64,000 bases of DNA from Trabulsiella guamensis ATCC 49490 (GTDB lineage Bacteria > Pseudomonadota > Gammaproteobacteria > Enterobacterales > Enterobacteriaceae): positions 56,072 through 120,071 of the forward strand of contig NZ_JMTB01000091.1 in the NCBI RefSeq assembly GCF_000734965.1. Reading direction: 5' to 3'. A model generated the notes under the pieces. It made no database searches. It worked only from the letters and a program-made list of their open reading frames with translations, and was not told the DNA's origin. Positions within the stretch are counted from its first letter, which is position 1, and the number at the start of each line of letters is the position of its first letter. The position numbers and the translations under genes were made by a program. This document shows positions 42,494 to 53,600 of this stretch, one piece after another.

Positions 42494-44143
42494 TTACCGA
42501 CGCCATTGCTTATAACGGTTAATCAAACCGTTAGTTGAGCTGTCATGGCTGCTGATGGGTTTGTCATCTTTCAGCTCTGGCAGAATGCGGTTCGCCAGCT
42601 GTTTGCCAAGCTCAACGCCCCACTGATCGAAGGTGAAGATGTTAAGGATAACACCCTGGGTAAAGATTTTATGCTCATACAGCGCGATCAGCGCCCCCAG
42701 GCTGAACGGGGTGATTTCACGCAGCAGGATGGAGTTGGTCGGGCGGTTGCCTTCGAACACTTTGAACGGTACTACGTGTTCCAGCGTTGCTGGATCTTTC
42801 CCCTGGTCACGATATTCCTGTTCAACCACTTCACGGGATTTACCGAACGCCAGCGCTTCGGTCTGGGCGAAGAAGTTAGACAGCAGCTTCGGATGGTGAT
42901 CAGACAGCGGGTTGTGGGTGATGGATGGCGCGATGAAGTCGCACGGTACCATTTTGGTTCCCTGGTGAATCAACTGGTAAAACGCGTGCTGACCGTTAGT
43001 GCCCGGCTCGCCCCAGATGATCGGCCCGGTCTGGTGCGTCACTTTATTACCGTTACGATCAACATACTTACCGTTGGATTCCATGTTGCCCTGCTGGAAG
43101 TAGGCAGCAAAACGGTGCATGTACTGGTCATACGGCAGAATGGCCTCGGTTTCCGCGCCAAAGAAGTTGTTGTACCAGATACCGATCAGCGCCAGCAGCA
43201 CCGGCAGGTTTTTCTCTGGTGCCGTGGTGGAGAAGTGCTTGTCCATCGCGTGCGCGCCGGAGAGCAGTTCCACAAAGTTGTCGAAGCCCACAGACAGAAT
43301 GATCGACAGACCAATGGCGGACCACAGCGAGTAACGGCCACCGACCCAGTCCCAGAACTCAAACATGTTGGCGGTATCGATGCCAAATTCACCGACCGCT
43401 TTGGCGTTGGTAGACAGCGCAGCAAAGTGTTTAGCCACGTGTTTCTGGTCACCGGCAGTTTTCAGGAACCAGTCACGCGCGCTGTGGGCATTGGTCATGG
43501 TTTCCTGAGTAGTGAAGGTTTTAGACGCGACCAGGAACAGCGTGGTTTCCGGGTTCACTTTTTTCAACACTTCAGCGATGTGTGTACCATCAACGTTAGA
43601 TACGAAATGCATGTTGAGGTGATTTTTGTACGGACGCAGCGCTTCGGTCACCATGAACGGGCCGAGGTCAGAACCACCGATACCAATGTTCACGACATCG
43701 GTGATCGGTTTGCCGGTGTAGCCTTTCCAGCTACCGGAGATGATCGCTTCCGAGAAGCCTTTCATCTTTTCCAGCACGGCATTCACTTCCGGCATCACGT
43801 CTTTGCCATCCACCATGATCGGAGTATTGCTACGGTTTCGCAGCGCAACGTGCAGCACGGCACGGTCTTCCGTACGGTTGATCTTTTCACCCGAGAACAT
43901 GGATTTGATGGCGCCTGCCAGATCGGTCTCTTTTGCCAGATCCTGCAGTTTTGCCAGCGTGTCAGCCGTGATGCGGTTTTTGGAAAAATCCACCAGCATC
44001 AAATCATCAAAGGTCGCGGAAAATTTCGAAAAACGGTCGCTATCTTTCGCGAACAGCTCCGCGATAGTGACGTCCTTCATCTCCTCGTAGTGTTTCTGTA
44101 GTGCCTTCCAGGCTGAAGTCTGCGTTGGATTGATATTTTTCAT
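42494..44143 (-). CDS. pgi: Pgi, glucose-6-phosphate isomerase
   Basis: Pgi interconverts glucose-6-phosphate and fructose-6-phosphate in glycolysis and gluconeogenesis. The 549 residues equal E. coli. Both family signatures are present, including [10 protein letters not shown] (about 150) and [12 protein letters not shown] (about 505-520), with the conserved lysine near 514. I chose the ATG at 44143 because it gives the conserved MKNINPTQT start. An ATG four codons upstream is the alternative. It is divergent from lysC. Confidence 0.97.
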   Translation of the reverse strand: MKNINPTQTSAWKALQKHYEEMKDVTIAELFAKDSDRFSKFSATFDDLMLVDFSKNRITADTLAKLQDLAKETDLAGAIKSMFSGEKINRTEDRAVLHVALRNRSNTPIMVDGKDVMPEVNAVLEKMKGFSEAIISGSWKGYTGKPITDVVNIGIGGSDLGPFMVTEALRPYKNHLNMHFVSNVDGTHIAEVLKKVNPETTLFLVASKTFTTQETMTNAHSARDWFLKTAGDQKHVAKHFAALSTNAKAVGEFGIDTANMFEFWDWVGGRYSLWSAIGLSIILSVGFDNFVELLSGAHAMDKHFSTTAPEKNLPVLLALIGIWYNNFFGAETEAILPYDQYMHRFAAYFQQGNMESNGKYVDRNGNKVTHQTGPIIWGEPGTNGQHAFYQLIHQGTKMVPCDFIAPSITHNPLSDHHPKLLSNFFAQTEALAFGKSREVVEQEYRDQGKDPATLEHVVPFKVFEGNRPTNSILLREITPFSLGALIALYEHKIFTQGVILNIFTFDQWGVELGKQLANRILPELKDDKPISSHDSSTNGLINRYKQWRR

Positions 44144-44322
44144 AGCAATACTCATCTGATTTGAAAATTGTGACTTCGCTCGATTGTAGCGCCTGCGGAC
44201 AAAAATTGTGATGCTTTTTCAGGATGAGGGCAAAAGCGGCTAAAAAATGCCTGCCGCTCACACTTTTATAAGACTGGTTTCTGAATTCTGGTTCAGCATA
44301 AAAAATCCGCATAACCTAAGCG

Positions 44323-44350
44323 TTGACAGCCCCCGGCCTCACATTTTATT
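44323..44350 (+). promoter_or_regulatory. Probable lysC promoter
   Basis: TTGACA at 44323-44328 and TTTATT at 44345-44350 with a 16-bp spacer predict a start near 44357 and a leader of about 80 nt. Confidence 0.7.
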
Positions 44351-44436
44351 TATGAATACGGTACCTGCGCCTGGTTCGATTACTGTTCTGCTCTTGTGCC
44401 AAGGTCACTATTTTCACTCCCTGACACGAGGTTGTT

Positions 44437-45786
44437 ATGACAGATTTAGTCGTCGCCAAATTTGGCGGTACCAGCGTTGCAGATTTCGACGCAATGAACC
44501 GTAGCGCGGATGTCGTGCTCACCGATCCCAATACCCGCCTGGTGGTGCTTTCCGCTTCCGCAGGCATTACCAATCTACTGGTGGCGCTGGCGGAAGGCCT
44601 GGACGCTACCGGGCGTTTCGCAAAACTCGACGCCATTCGTCAAATTCAATTCGATATTCTCGATCGCCTGCAGAATCCCAATGTGATCCGCGAAGAGATT
44701 GAGCGCCTGCTGGAAAATATCACCACCCTGGCAGAGGCCGCGTCGCTGGCGACGTCTAACGCGCTAACCGATGAACTGGTCAGCCACGGCGAATTGATGT
44801 CCACGCTGCTGTTTGTGGAAATTCTGCGCGAGCGCGGGGTGCAGGCGCAGTGGTTTGACGTGCGCAAAGTGATGCGCACCAACGATCGTTTTGGTCGCGC
44901 CGAGCCGGATGTCGCAGCGCTGTCTGAGCTTTGCATCCAGCAGCTTGCACCACGCCTGGCTCAAGACATGGTCATCACCCAGGGCTTTATCGGCAGCGAA
45001 GGCAAAGGTCGCACGACTACCCTTGGCCGTGGTGGCAGCGACTATACCGCCGCATTGCTGGGCGAAGCCCTGAAAGCGAAACGTGTGGATATCTGGACTG
45101 ATGTGCCGGGCATTTACACCACCGATCCGCGCATTGTGCCTGCCGCACGGCGCATCAATGAAATCGCCTTTGAGGAAGCTGCCGAGATGGCGACCTTCGG
45201 CGCGAAAGTGCTCCACCCGGCGACCCTGCTGCCAGCCGTGCGCAGCGAAATTCCAGTATTTGTGGGATCAAGCAAAGATCCGAAAGCTGGCGGTACACTG
45301 GTCTGCAATAAAACCGAGAACCCGCCGCTGTTCCGCGCGCTGGCGTTGCGCCGCAACCAGACGCTGGTAACGCTGCACAGTCTGAATATGCTGCACTCCC
45401 GCGGTTTCCTGGCGGAGGTGTTTGGCATTCTGGCGCGTCACAATATTTCGGTCGATCTTATCACCACCTCAGAAGTCAGCATTGCGCTGACGCTGGATAC
45501 CACCGGCTCCACGTCAACGGGCGATACCCTGCTGACGCAAGCGCTGCTGACGGAGCTTTCTTCCCTGTGCCGCGTTGAAGTCGAAGAGGGGCTGGCGCTG
45601 GTGGCGCTGATTGGTAATCACCTCTCCAGAGCCTGTGGCGTTGGTAAAGAGGTGTTTGGCGTGCTGGAGCCGTTCAACATCCGCATGATTTGCTACGGTG
45701 CCTCCAGCTACAACTTGTGTTTCCTCGTGCCGGGTAACGAATCAGAAAAAGTCGTGCAGAAACTTCATCATAATTTGTTTGAATAA
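44437..45786 (+). CDS. lysC: LysC, lysine-sensitive aspartokinase III
   Basis: LysC phosphorylates aspartate, the first step toward lysine, threonine and methionine, and is inhibited by lysine. The 449 residues equal E. coli. The N-terminal KFGGTSVAD kinase motif and the [16 protein letters not shown] block are intact. Two ACT domains in the C-terminal third (after about 310) bind lysine. In E. coli a lysine riboswitch precedes the gene. The short leader here has only the last part of that sequence. See findings. Confidence 0.97.
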   Translation: MTDLVVAKFGGTSVADFDAMNRSADVVLTDPNTRLVVLSASAGITNLLVALAEGLDATGRFAKLDAIRQIQFDILDRLQNPNVIREEIERLLENITTLAEAASLATSNALTDELVSHGELMSTLLFVEILRERGVQAQWFDVRKVMRTNDRFGRAEPDVAALSELCIQQLAPRLAQDMVITQGFIGSEGKGRTTTLGRGGSDYTAALLGEALKAKRVDIWTDVPGIYTTDPRIVPAARRINEIAFEEAAEMATFGAKVLHPATLLPAVRSEIPVFVGSSKDPKAGGTLVCNKTENPPLFRALALRRNQTLVTLHSLNMLHSRGFLAEVFGILARHNISVDLITTSEVSIALTLDTTGSTSTGDTLLTQALLTELSSLCRVEVEEGLALVALIGNHLSRACGVGKEVFGVLEPFNIRMICYGASSYNLCFLVPGNESEKVVQKLHHNLFE

Positions 45787-45816
45787 AATTCGAACACGCG
45801 ATAAACCATACCTATG

Positions 45817-45840
45817 GCCGGGCTCGAACCCGGCTTTTCT
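45817..45840 (+). terminator. Terminator of lysC
   Basis: The 6-bp stem GCCGGG/CCCGGC with a CTCGAA loop is followed by TTTTCT. Confidence 0.8.
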
Positions 45841-45884
45841 ATAAAAACACAACACGACAATTACACGATCGCAAGGAATACATC

Positions 45885-46829
45885 ATGTCAGGACTCTTCA
45901 CCAGGCTGTTCCCGTTATGGGCGCTGCTGCTCTCTGTTCTTGCCTATTACACGCCCTCGACCTTTACCCCAATCGGCCCCTGGGTCACCACGCTGCTGAT
46001 GCTGATCATGTTTGGCATGGGCGTGCATCTGAAAGTGGATGATTTCAAACGCGTGCTGTCACGCCCGGCGCCGGTTGCCGCAGGGATTTTCCTGCACTAT
46101 CTGGTAATGCCGCTCGCTGCCTGGCTGCTGGCGCTGGCCTTCCGCATGCCGCCAGAGTTGTCCGCAGGCATGGTACTGGTGGGCAGCGTTGCCAGCGGCA
46201 CGGCGTCAAACGTCATGATCTACCTGGCAAAAGGCGATGTCGCGCTGTCGGTGACTATCTCGTCGATATCAACGCTGGTGGGTGTTGTCGCGACCCCGCT
46301 GCTGACCCGCCTGTACGTCGACGCCCATATTCAGGTAGACGTGATGGGAATGCTGCTCAGCATTCTGCAAATCGTGGTGATCCCGATTGCCTTAGGGCTG
46401 GTGGTGCACCATTTGTTGCCGCGCGTAGTGAAAGCGGTAGAGCCTTATCTCCCGGCGTTCTCCATGATCTGCATCCTGGCGATCATCAGCGCTGTAGTGG
46501 CCGGTTCCGCGTCGCATATCGCGTCTGTGGGTCTGATGGTGGTTGTCGCTGTCATTCTGCATAACAGCATCGGCCTGCTTGGCGGTTACTGGGGCGGTCG
46601 CCTGTTCGGTTTCGATGAATCCACCTGCCGCACGCTGGCGATTGAAGTGGGTATGCAGAACTCCGGACTCGCCGCCGCACTCGGCAAAATCTACTTCGGC
46701 CCGCTCGCGGCTCTCCCCGGCGCGTTGTTCTCCGTCTGGCACAATCTGTCAGGCTCGCTGCTGGCGGGGTACTGGTCCGGTAAGCCGGTTGATGAGAAAC
46801 CGGAAAAAGAAGTGGCGAAACAGGGCTAA
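45885..46829 (+). CDS. panS: PanS-type transporter (BASS family), probable ketopantoate/pantoate/pantothenate carrier
   Basis: This is an inner-membrane protein of the bile acid:sodium symporter family, with 314 residues and about nine to ten membrane segments. The family block [24 protein letters not shown] is at about residues 104-127, and the second conserved stretch [17 protein letters not shown] is at about 249-265. It resembles Salmonella PanS, which moves pantothenate precursors. I recall that similarity from memory, so the substrate is inference. E. coli has no gene at this point. It follows lysC after its terminator, with AAGGA before the ATG. Confidence 0.78.
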   Translation: MSGLFTRLFPLWALLLSVLAYYTPSTFTPIGPWVTTLLMLIMFGMGVHLKVDDFKRVLSRPAPVAAGIFLHYLVMPLAAWLLALAFRMPPELSAGMVLVGSVASGTASNVMIYLAKGDVALSVTISSISTLVGVVATPLLTRLYVDAHIQVDVMGMLLSILQIVVIPIALGLVVHHLLPRVVKAVEPYLPAFSMICILAIISAVVAGSASHIASVGLMVVVAVILHNSIGLLGGYWGGRLFGFDESTCRTLAIEVGMQNSGLAAALGKIYFGPLAALPGALFSVWHNLSGSLLAGYWSGKPVDEKPEKEVAKQG

Positions 46830-46891
46830 TTCGCTTCGCGGCTGAACGTGCTTGCTTTACACTGAAGCCTACCCACCTGGAGGCTTCAGTG

Positions 46892-47164
46892 ATGTCCACA
46901 GCACGATTAACCCAAAAAGACATGACGGAAAGCGAGCAGCGCGAGCTGAAAACATTGCTCGACCGCGCTCGCATCTCACATGGCCGTCCCTTGACCAACG
47001 CCGAAACCAATCAGGTCAAAAGAGAGTACATCGATAAGCTGATGGCACAGCGTGACGCTGAAGCCAAAAAAGCCCGCAAGCTGAAAAAGCAGCAGGCTTA
47101 TAAACCGGATGAGAACGCGACATTCTCCTGGTCTGCTAATACCCCTACCCGTGGAAGGCGCTGA
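46892..47164 (+). CDS. yjbD: YjbD, DUF3811-family protein
   Basis: This small, highly charged cytosolic protein of 90 residues has unknown function and matches E. coli YjbD from MSTARLTQKDMTESEQREL to the end SWSANTPTRGRR. I chose the ATG at 46892 because GGAGG lies at the right distance. A GTG one codon upstream is less likely. Its stop codon directly abuts the stop codon of the convergent rluF with no base between. Confidence 0.92.
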   Translation: MSTARLTQKDMTESEQRELKTLLDRARISHGRPLTNAETNQVKREYIDKLMAQRDAEAKKARKLKKQQAYKPDENATFSWSANTPTRGRR

Positions 47165-48049
47165 TTAGCGCCCTTTCTTTTTCCGCCCCGGCGAGGTAAA
47201 GCGCTTACGATTGGCCATTTCTGCAGGCGTTTTGGCCATGTTTTTCCCGCCGCTGGTGGCCGGTTTTTTTGCCGCACTGGATGGTGTTTTCGGTTTGGCC
47301 TTCGCCTTTGCTTTCGGCTTCGCTTCCGACGACGAATCTTCGATAAGCTTAAAAAGCGCAATCAACTCATCGTCAGTTAAATCACGCCACTCGCCCTGCG
47401 GGATCCCGCTCAGGCTGACGTTCATAATTCGCGTACGCTCCAGTTTCGTCACTTCAAAACCAAAATACTCGCACATGCGGCGAATTTGCCGGTTCAGCCC
47501 CTGCACGAGGGTGATGCGGAAGGTAAACGGCGCCTCTTTTTTGACTTTGCACTTCTTTGTGACGGAACCAAGAATCGGCACGCCTGCGCCCATGCCGCGA
47601 ATGAAGTCATCCGTAATCGGTTTATTCACCGTCACCAGATACTCTTTTTCATGGTCATTACCGGCACGCAGAATTTTATTGACCAGATCACCGTGGTTGG
47701 TCAGAAAGATCAGCCCCTGCGAGTCCTTATCCAGGCGACCAATCGGGAAAATACGGCGGCTGTGGTTAACGAAGTCGACGATGTTATCCCGTTCGCCCTC
47801 TTCCGTCGTACTCACAATGCCAACCGGTTTGTTCAACGCGATAAACACCAAGTCTTCTTCGTTTCTTGGCTCGATGAGTTGACCATTCACTTTCACCACA
47901 TCGCCAGCAACGACCTGATCGCCAATGGTGGCGCGTTTACCGTTGATAAACACGTTCCCCTGTTCGATGTAGCGGTCAGCCTCGCGACGTGAGCAAATTC
48001 CACTTTCGCTAATGTATTTGTTTAATCGGGTTGATTGGGTTGGCAGCAT
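47165..48049 (-). CDS. rluF: RluF, 23S rRNA pseudouridine(2604) synthase
   Basis: RluF makes pseudouridine in 23S rRNA at position 2604 and can also modify tRNA-Tyr. It has an S4 RNA-binding domain (about 1-60), the RsuA-type catalytic domain with aspartate in [10 protein letters not shown] (about 102-111) and a Lys/Ala-rich basic tail (about 250-294). The 294 residues compare with 290 in E. coli. I chose the ATG at 48049 because [17 protein letters not shown] is conserved and AGGAG precedes it. In E. coli pepE lies upstream. Here a toxin-antitoxin remnant is found. Confidence 0.95.
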   Translation of the reverse strand: MLPTQSTRLNKYISESGICSRREADRYIEQGNVFINGKRATIGDQVVAGDVVKVNGQLIEPRNEEDLVFIALNKPVGIVSTTEEGERDNIVDFVNHSRRIFPIGRLDKDSQGLIFLTNHGDLVNKILRAGNDHEKEYLVTVNKPITDDFIRGMGAGVPILGSVTKKCKVKKEAPFTFRITLVQGLNRQIRRMCEYFGFEVTKLERTRIMNVSLSGIPQGEWRDLTDDELIALFKLIEDSSSEAKPKAKAKAKPKTPSSAAKKPATSGGKNMAKTPAEMANRKRFTSPGRKKKGR

Positions 48050-48148
48050 AGTTTCTCCTGTAAAAGCGAAATATACCTTACCCTGGCGCTGGCACAAATG
48101 GTCTTGTTTCCTGGCGACCAGCCTGAAAGCACACTCTCTACATCGCTT

Positions 48149-48487
48149 TCATCCCACCAGAACCGATACCGGTTTTCCCAGTTTCATGAGCATCATCACC
48201 AGCGAATCCAGAGTAAATTTACTCGTTTTCAGGTTTACGACATCAGAGACCCGGGGGCGGGAAATCTGCAGTCGGGAGGCTGCATCAGCTTGCTTCAGTT
48301 GATTCTCCGAAATCCAGCCTGAAATTTCCTGCATCAGTTGACGTTTAATGGCGAGCAATTGCTCAACGTCATGTTCGGCTTCTTGCTTGAGCCGTTGTGC
48401 TTCATCGGCATCAAAACCAAGATCGGTAAAAATATTGCCTTCCGCCGAAGTGATATGCCTGACAGTGCAGTCTATGTTCTGTTTCAT
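48149..48487 (-). CDS. XRE-family antitoxin of a HigBA-like toxin-antitoxin pair
   Basis: This 112-residue helix-turn-helix protein has the HTH_37 type of XRE domain in its C-terminal half (about 60-105, LKQADAASRLQISRPRVSDV). It is the kind found as the antitoxin partner of phage Gp49-like/HigB toxins. It is complete and starts inside the toxin stop codon (ATGA overlap), so the two were translated together. A 20-bp perfect palindrome upstream of the toxin start is the probable operator, through which it represses its own operon. Confidence 0.87.
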   Translation of the reverse strand: MKQNIDCTVRHITSAEGNIFTDLGFDADEAQRLKQEAEHDVEQLLAIKRQLMQEISGWISENQLKQADAASRLQISRPRVSDVVNLKTSKFTLDSLVMMLMKLGKPVSVLVG

Positions 48488-48690
48488 TGCATACTCCTGA
48501 ATCGCTGAACGACCTGGTAGCGGGCGCTGGCAATGGTTTTATCCTGTTGGCGGGTTCGTTGGCACTTTTTGTTGAAACAATGAAGAATGTAAACTGCATC
48601 CTTACGGATCTGTTCAGGAAAGGCACGTAAATCCTCCAGCGAGCTTCCCATCCATATCAACGATTTCAATTCCGCTGTTTTTGCCAGCAT
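48484..48690 (-). CDS. Gp49/HigB-like toxin with large in-frame internal deletion
   Basis: This is a RelE-superfamily mRNA-interferase-type toxin reduced to 68 residues, where about 110-120 are usual. The N-terminus (AELKSLIWMGSSLEDLRAFP) and the C-terminus (VYILHCFNKKCQR...ARYQVVQ) are both recognisable. The central block that normally carries the W..L..VG.GV.EIR and YRV.Y strands is missing at about residue 32 (near 48595). The frame stays open, so a short protein may still be made, but it is probably inactive. It starts 9 bp from the operator palindrome and overlaps the antitoxin by 4 bp. Confidence 0.75.
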   Translation of the reverse strand: MLAKTAELKSLIWMGSSLEDLRAFPEQIRKDAVYILHCFNKKCQRTRQQDKTIASARYQVVQRFRSMQ

Positions 48691-48699
48691 AACACATCC

Positions 48700-48719
48700 T
48701 TGTATAAAATTTTATACAA
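48700..48719. promoter_or_regulatory. Operator palindrome of the HigBA-like pair
   Basis: TTGTATAAAATTTTATACAA is a perfect 20-bp palindrome directly upstream of the toxin start and is the probable antitoxin binding site. Confidence 0.8.
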
Positions 48720-48840
48720 ACATTTATTGCGGACAAAAAGGTATCTCAGAAGGCTGTTCAGGTCATTGGTGTGGTGTCAGTTTTACGAGACGTTTTCCAA
48801 AAAAACGCCAGCAGGTTGCGGGCGTTTAATCACTTCAGCA

Positions 48841-50472
48841 TTAATAATCATCCCGCTCATCGTCTTCGTCCGGCTGCTCCATCACGCTGTAGGCGACTGA
48901 ACAGAACAGCGAGTTCAGGCGTTTCATGTCGCCGAGCAGGCCCAGGTGTAGTGAACTGGTTTCAATACTTTGCACATTCTGCTGATGAAGCCGGTCAACG
49001 TGTGCGTGTGAGTAACGGCGGTTCAGAATACGGAAGCGGTGTTTGTTGCGGCGCAAACGGCGGGCGCTGGGGACATCACCGGAGAAGAAAACCGACATCG
49101 CCAGCTTCAGGTTGCTGAGAAGCTGTTCGTACAGTGCATCCAGCTCTTTCAGCCCTTCAATCGAGAACGCACGGCGGGCGGCCAGCGACTTGTCGGCAAT
49201 CTCGCTGCCCATGCGTTCCACGATGTCAGATGCCTGCTCCAGGTTCAGCGACATCTCAATAATTTCCGCCCAGCGGCGGGATTCCTCTTCCGCCAGCTCC
49301 TCTTTCGGCATCCGCGCCAGATAGAGTTTGATGGCGGTGTACAGCACGTTGATATCATCCGCCAGCTTACGCAGCTCTTTCTCTTCGCGCGGTTCGCCGT
49401 GCATGATGTTATGCAGGCCGCCTAACATCAGTTCCATGGCATCGCCCATGCGCAGGGTCTCACGCGCGGCATTGGCCAGCGCCAGCGCAGGGGTATCCAG
49501 CGCGGTGGTGTCGAGATGTTTTGGCTTCAGGCGCGCATCCAGCTCAGGCTCATCACGGATCACGCGTTTGCAGAACCGCGCCATCGGCTCGGCGAAAGGC
49601 ACCATCGCCAGGCAGCGGATCAGGTTGTAAAACACGTGGAAATAAATCACCAGTTCCGATTCAGGCAGCGGTAGCTCATGCAACACGCTGGCGAGCGGGT
49701 GAACAAAGGGCAGGATAATCAGGCTGCCCACCAGCTTAAAGAGCAAACTGCCCAGCGCCACGCGGCGGGCAGCGGCATTAGCGGCACTGTTATTCAGCAT
49801 TGCCAGCAGGCCGGAGCCCAGGTTGGCGCCAATCACCAGACAAAGCGCGACCGGGAAGGCGATGATCCCCGCGGCGGTGAGCGTGGCGGTCAGCAGCACG
49901 GCGGCGAGGCTTGAGTAACTGACCAGCGCAAAGACGGCACCAATCAATGCATCCAGCATAATGTCGCCAGTCAGCGAGGCAAAAATTACCTGTACGCCGC
50001 TCGCTTCGGTGATCGGGTGCACCGCCTGGACGATAAGCTCCAGTGCCAGCAGGATCAGGCCGAGGCCAATCCCCACGCGCCCCAGTTGCCCGGCACGAGT
50101 CTGTTTACGGCCCAGAAAGAAAATCACACCGATGAAAATCAGCAGTGGCGACAGCCAGGAAAGATCAAAGGTCAGCACCCGCGCCATCAGCGCCGTCCCC
50201 ACGTCCGCGCCCAGGACAATCACCAGTGCCGGGGTGAGCGCCACCAAATCCTGCGCCACGAATGACGTCACCAGCATCGTCGTGGCGTTACTGCTCTGCA
50301 CCAGCGCAGTCACGCCAATACCCGCGCAGAAGGCGAGCGGTTTCTTTTCAACACTCCCGCTCAGTACGGTACGTAAACGCGCACCAAAAACACGCATCAC
50401 GCCGGTGCGGACAATATGAGTGCCCCACACCAGCAAGGAAACAGCAGAGAGCAAGTGTAACAACGTCAACAC
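48841..50472 (-). CDS. yjbB: YjbB, Na+/phosphate cotransporter-family protein
   Basis: YjbB is an inner-membrane protein. The N-terminal part (about 1-310) carries two Na/Pi-cotransporter repeats, seen in GVTALVQSSNATTMLVTSF and the related ALVSYSSLAAVLL. The C-terminal part (about 330-520) is PhoU-like and helical. In E. coli YjbB exports phosphate when overproduced. The 543 residues equal E. coli. It lies between the toxin-antitoxin pair and metH. Confidence 0.95.
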   Translation of the reverse strand: MLTLLHLLSAVSLLVWGTHIVRTGVMRVFGARLRTVLSGSVEKKPLAFCAGIGVTALVQSSNATTMLVTSFVAQDLVALTPALVIVLGADVGTALMARVLTFDLSWLSPLLIFIGVIFFLGRKQTRAGQLGRVGIGLGLILLALELIVQAVHPITEASGVQVIFASLTGDIMLDALIGAVFALVSYSSLAAVLLTATLTAAGIIAFPVALCLVIGANLGSGLLAMLNNSAANAAARRVALGSLLFKLVGSLIILPFVHPLASVLHELPLPESELVIYFHVFYNLIRCLAMVPFAEPMARFCKRVIRDEPELDARLKPKHLDTTALDTPALALANAARETLRMGDAMELMLGGLHNIMHGEPREEKELRKLADDINVLYTAIKLYLARMPKEELAEEESRRWAEIIEMSLNLEQASDIVERMGSEIADKSLAARRAFSIEGLKELDALYEQLLSNLKLAMSVFFSGDVPSARRLRRNKHRFRILNRRYSHAHVDRLHQQNVQSIETSSLHLGLLGDMKRLNSLFCSVAYSVMEQPDEDDERDDY

Positions 50473-50607
50473 GGATGCAGGTTCTCCTTATTCTTATGAT
50501 TCTGAGACGTAAGGTCTCCTTCTAGTATAAGGGTTTACCACTAATAAAGAGACAAGGCGCCTCATGAGCGCCCTGTTTGTTGTAAAGAAAGATGACAGTT
50601 TTATGAA

Positions 50608-53600
50608 TCAGTCAGCGTCGTAGCCTAAATGCGACGCTAACCAGCGCTCCACGTCTGCCACGCCCATTCCTTTACGACGTGCGTAATCTTCTACCTGATC
50701 GCGCTGGATCTGCGCCACGGCAAAATATTTGCTGTCAGGATGGCTGAAGTACCAGCCCGACACCGACGCGCCAGGCCACATGGCGAAGGACTCGGTGAGT
50801 TTCATACCAATACGCGCTTCTACGTCCAGCAACTGCCAGATAGTGCCTTTTTCGGTATGTTCCGGACACGCCGGATAACCTGGCGCCGGTCGGATACCCT
50901 GATAATTTTCGCGGATTAGATCCTCATTGCTGAGATTCTCGTTCGCCGCATAACCCCAGTAAACTTTGCGCACCCGTTCGTGAAGGTATTCCGCAAACGC
51001 CTCGGCCAGACGGTCAGCAATCGCTTTGACCATAATTTTGTTGTAATCATCATGCTGCGCTTCGTACGCTTCTGCCAGCGCATCTTCCTCCAGCCCGCCG
51101 GTAACGGCGAACGCGCCGATATAGTCAGCTTTGCCGGACAGTTTCGGCGCGACGAAATCGGCCAGACAGTAGTTGGCAAACCCCACTTTTTCCGTCTGCT
51201 GGCGCAAATGATGGCTTACTGTCAGCACATGAGTACGGGTTTCATCGCGGTAAATTTCGATGTCATCACCCACGCGGTTAGCCGGAAACAGCCCCACCAC
51301 GCCGCGCGGTGTCAGACGTTTTTCCGCGCCGAGCTGGTCGAGCATGTCGTTGGCATCCTGGAACAGGCGTTTAGCCTCTTCACCCACCACCTCATCTTCC
51401 AGAATGCGCGGGTATTTACCTGCCAGCGACCAGGTCATGAAAAATGGCGTCCAGTCGATGTAATTGCGCAGCGTTTCAATACTGGCCGTCACCTCCTGCA
51501 CACCGAGGCGGTGCGCCACTGGCGGGGTATAACTGCTCCAGTCAAAGGCCAGATCATTTTCACGCGCCGCTTCCAGCGTCACCGGCGGCGTGCGCGGTTT
51601 TTTGCGTGCATGCTGGATACGCACCGTTTCATATTCTTTGCGGGTACGGGCAACAAAATCGTCATGCTGTGTGGCAGAAAGCAATGATGACACCACGCCA
51701 ACCGTGCGCGAGGCATTCTGCACGTAAACCGTCGGGCCGCTGTAGTTCTGTTCGATCTTCACTGCCGTGTGCGCTTTCGAGGTGGTGGCGCCGCCAATCA
51801 ACAACGGAATGGTAAAGCCCTGACGTTCCATCTCCTTCGCCACGTTAACCATTTCGTCCAGCGACGGGGTGATAAGTCCGGAGAGGCCGATGAGGTCGGC
51901 GTTAACCTCTTTGGCTGTTTTGAGGATTTTATCCGCCGGGACCATCACGCCGAGATCAATAATTTCGTAGTTGTTGCACTGCAACACCACGCCAACGATA
52001 TTTTTGCCGATATCGTGCACATCGCCCTTCACGGTGGCGATGACCATCTTGCCGTTGCTGGAGCCCTTCTCTTTGCTGGCTTCGATAAACGGTTCCAGGT
52101 ACGCCACCGCCTGTTTCATCACACGGGCGGATTTCACCACCTGCGGTAGAAACATTTTGCCTTCGCCGAACAGATCGCCGACCACGTTCATGCCGTCCAT
52201 CAGTGGCCCTTCAATCACTTCGATGGGCCGTGCCGCCTGCTGGCGCGCCTCCTCGGTGTCCTGCTCGATAAATTCGGTAATGCCTTTCACCAGCGAATAT
52301 TCGAGACGTTTGGTCACATCCCATGAGCGCCACTCCGCCTGTTGAGCATTCGCGCCATCGTCAGCCTTGCTGCCGCGATATTTTTCCGCCAGTTCCAGCA
52401 GGCGCTCGGTACTGTCGTCGCGACGATTGAGGATCACGTCTTCGACCGCATCGCGCAGCTCGGCAGGCAGATCGTCATAAATCGCCAGTTGACCGGCATT
52501 GACGATACCCATATCCATGCCATTACGAATGGCATAGTAGAGGAACACTGCGTGGATAGCTTCGCGCACCGGGTCGTTGCCGCGGAAGGAGAAAGAGACG
52601 TTGGAAACGCCACCGGAAATCAGTGCATGCGGCAGCTCGCGTTTGATGTCTTCGCAGGCGCCGATAAAGTCCTGCGCATAGTTGTTGTGCTCTTCAATGC
52701 CAGTCGCTACCGCGAAGATATTGGGGTCGAAAATGATATCTTCCGGCGGGAAACCCACCTCTTCGGTCAGGATCTTGTAGGCACGGCGGCAGATGGCGAT
52801 TTTGCGCTCACGGGTATCGGCCTGGCCGACTTCATCAAACGCCATGACGACCACAGCCGCACCGTAGCGACGCACCTGCTTCGCGTGATGGATAAACGCC
52901 TCAACGCCTTCTTTCATCGAGATGGAGTTGACGATGCCTTTACCCTGAATGCATTTCAGCCCTTTTTCAATGACCTCCCACTTCGAGGAGTCAATCATGA
53001 TCGGTACGCGCGCGATATCCGGCTCACCGGCAATCAGGTTGAGGAAACGCACCATCGCCGCTTCGGCGTCGAGCATCCCTTCGTCCATGTTGATGTCGAT
53101 GATCTGCGCGCCGTTTTCCACCTGCTGGCGCGCGACATCCAGCGCTTCGCTGTACTTCTCTTCTTTGATCAGGCGCTTGAACTTCGCAGAGCCAGTGACG
53201 TTAGTACGCTCACCGACGTTCACAAACAGGCTGTCATCACCGATATTCAGCGGTTCGAGACCAGACAAACGACAGGCTATCGGTAATTCCGGCAACTGGC
53301 GTGGTGCCAGACCTTCTACCGCGCGGCTCATGGCGGCGATATGTTCCGGCGTGGTGCCACAGCAGCCGCCGACGATATTAAGGAACCCGGCTTCAGCCCA
53401 TTCGCGGATCTGTTTTGCCATGGTCTCAGCGTCGAGATCGTATTCACCAAAGGCGTTCGGTAGCCCGGCGTTTGGGTGCGCGGTGACGTAGCATTCGGCA
53501 ATGCGCGACAGTTCCTGTACATACTGGCGCAACTCATCCGGGCCGAGCGCACAGTTCAGCCCAAAGGTCAGCGCGTCGGCGTGGCGCAGCGAGTTGTAGA

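Noticed and set aside
42545..44101. A 518-codon open frame antisense to pgi
   Set aside because: It lies wholly opposite a perfectly conserved pgi, has no recognisable domain and no ribosome binding site. Long antisense frames are common opposite genes with this codon usage.
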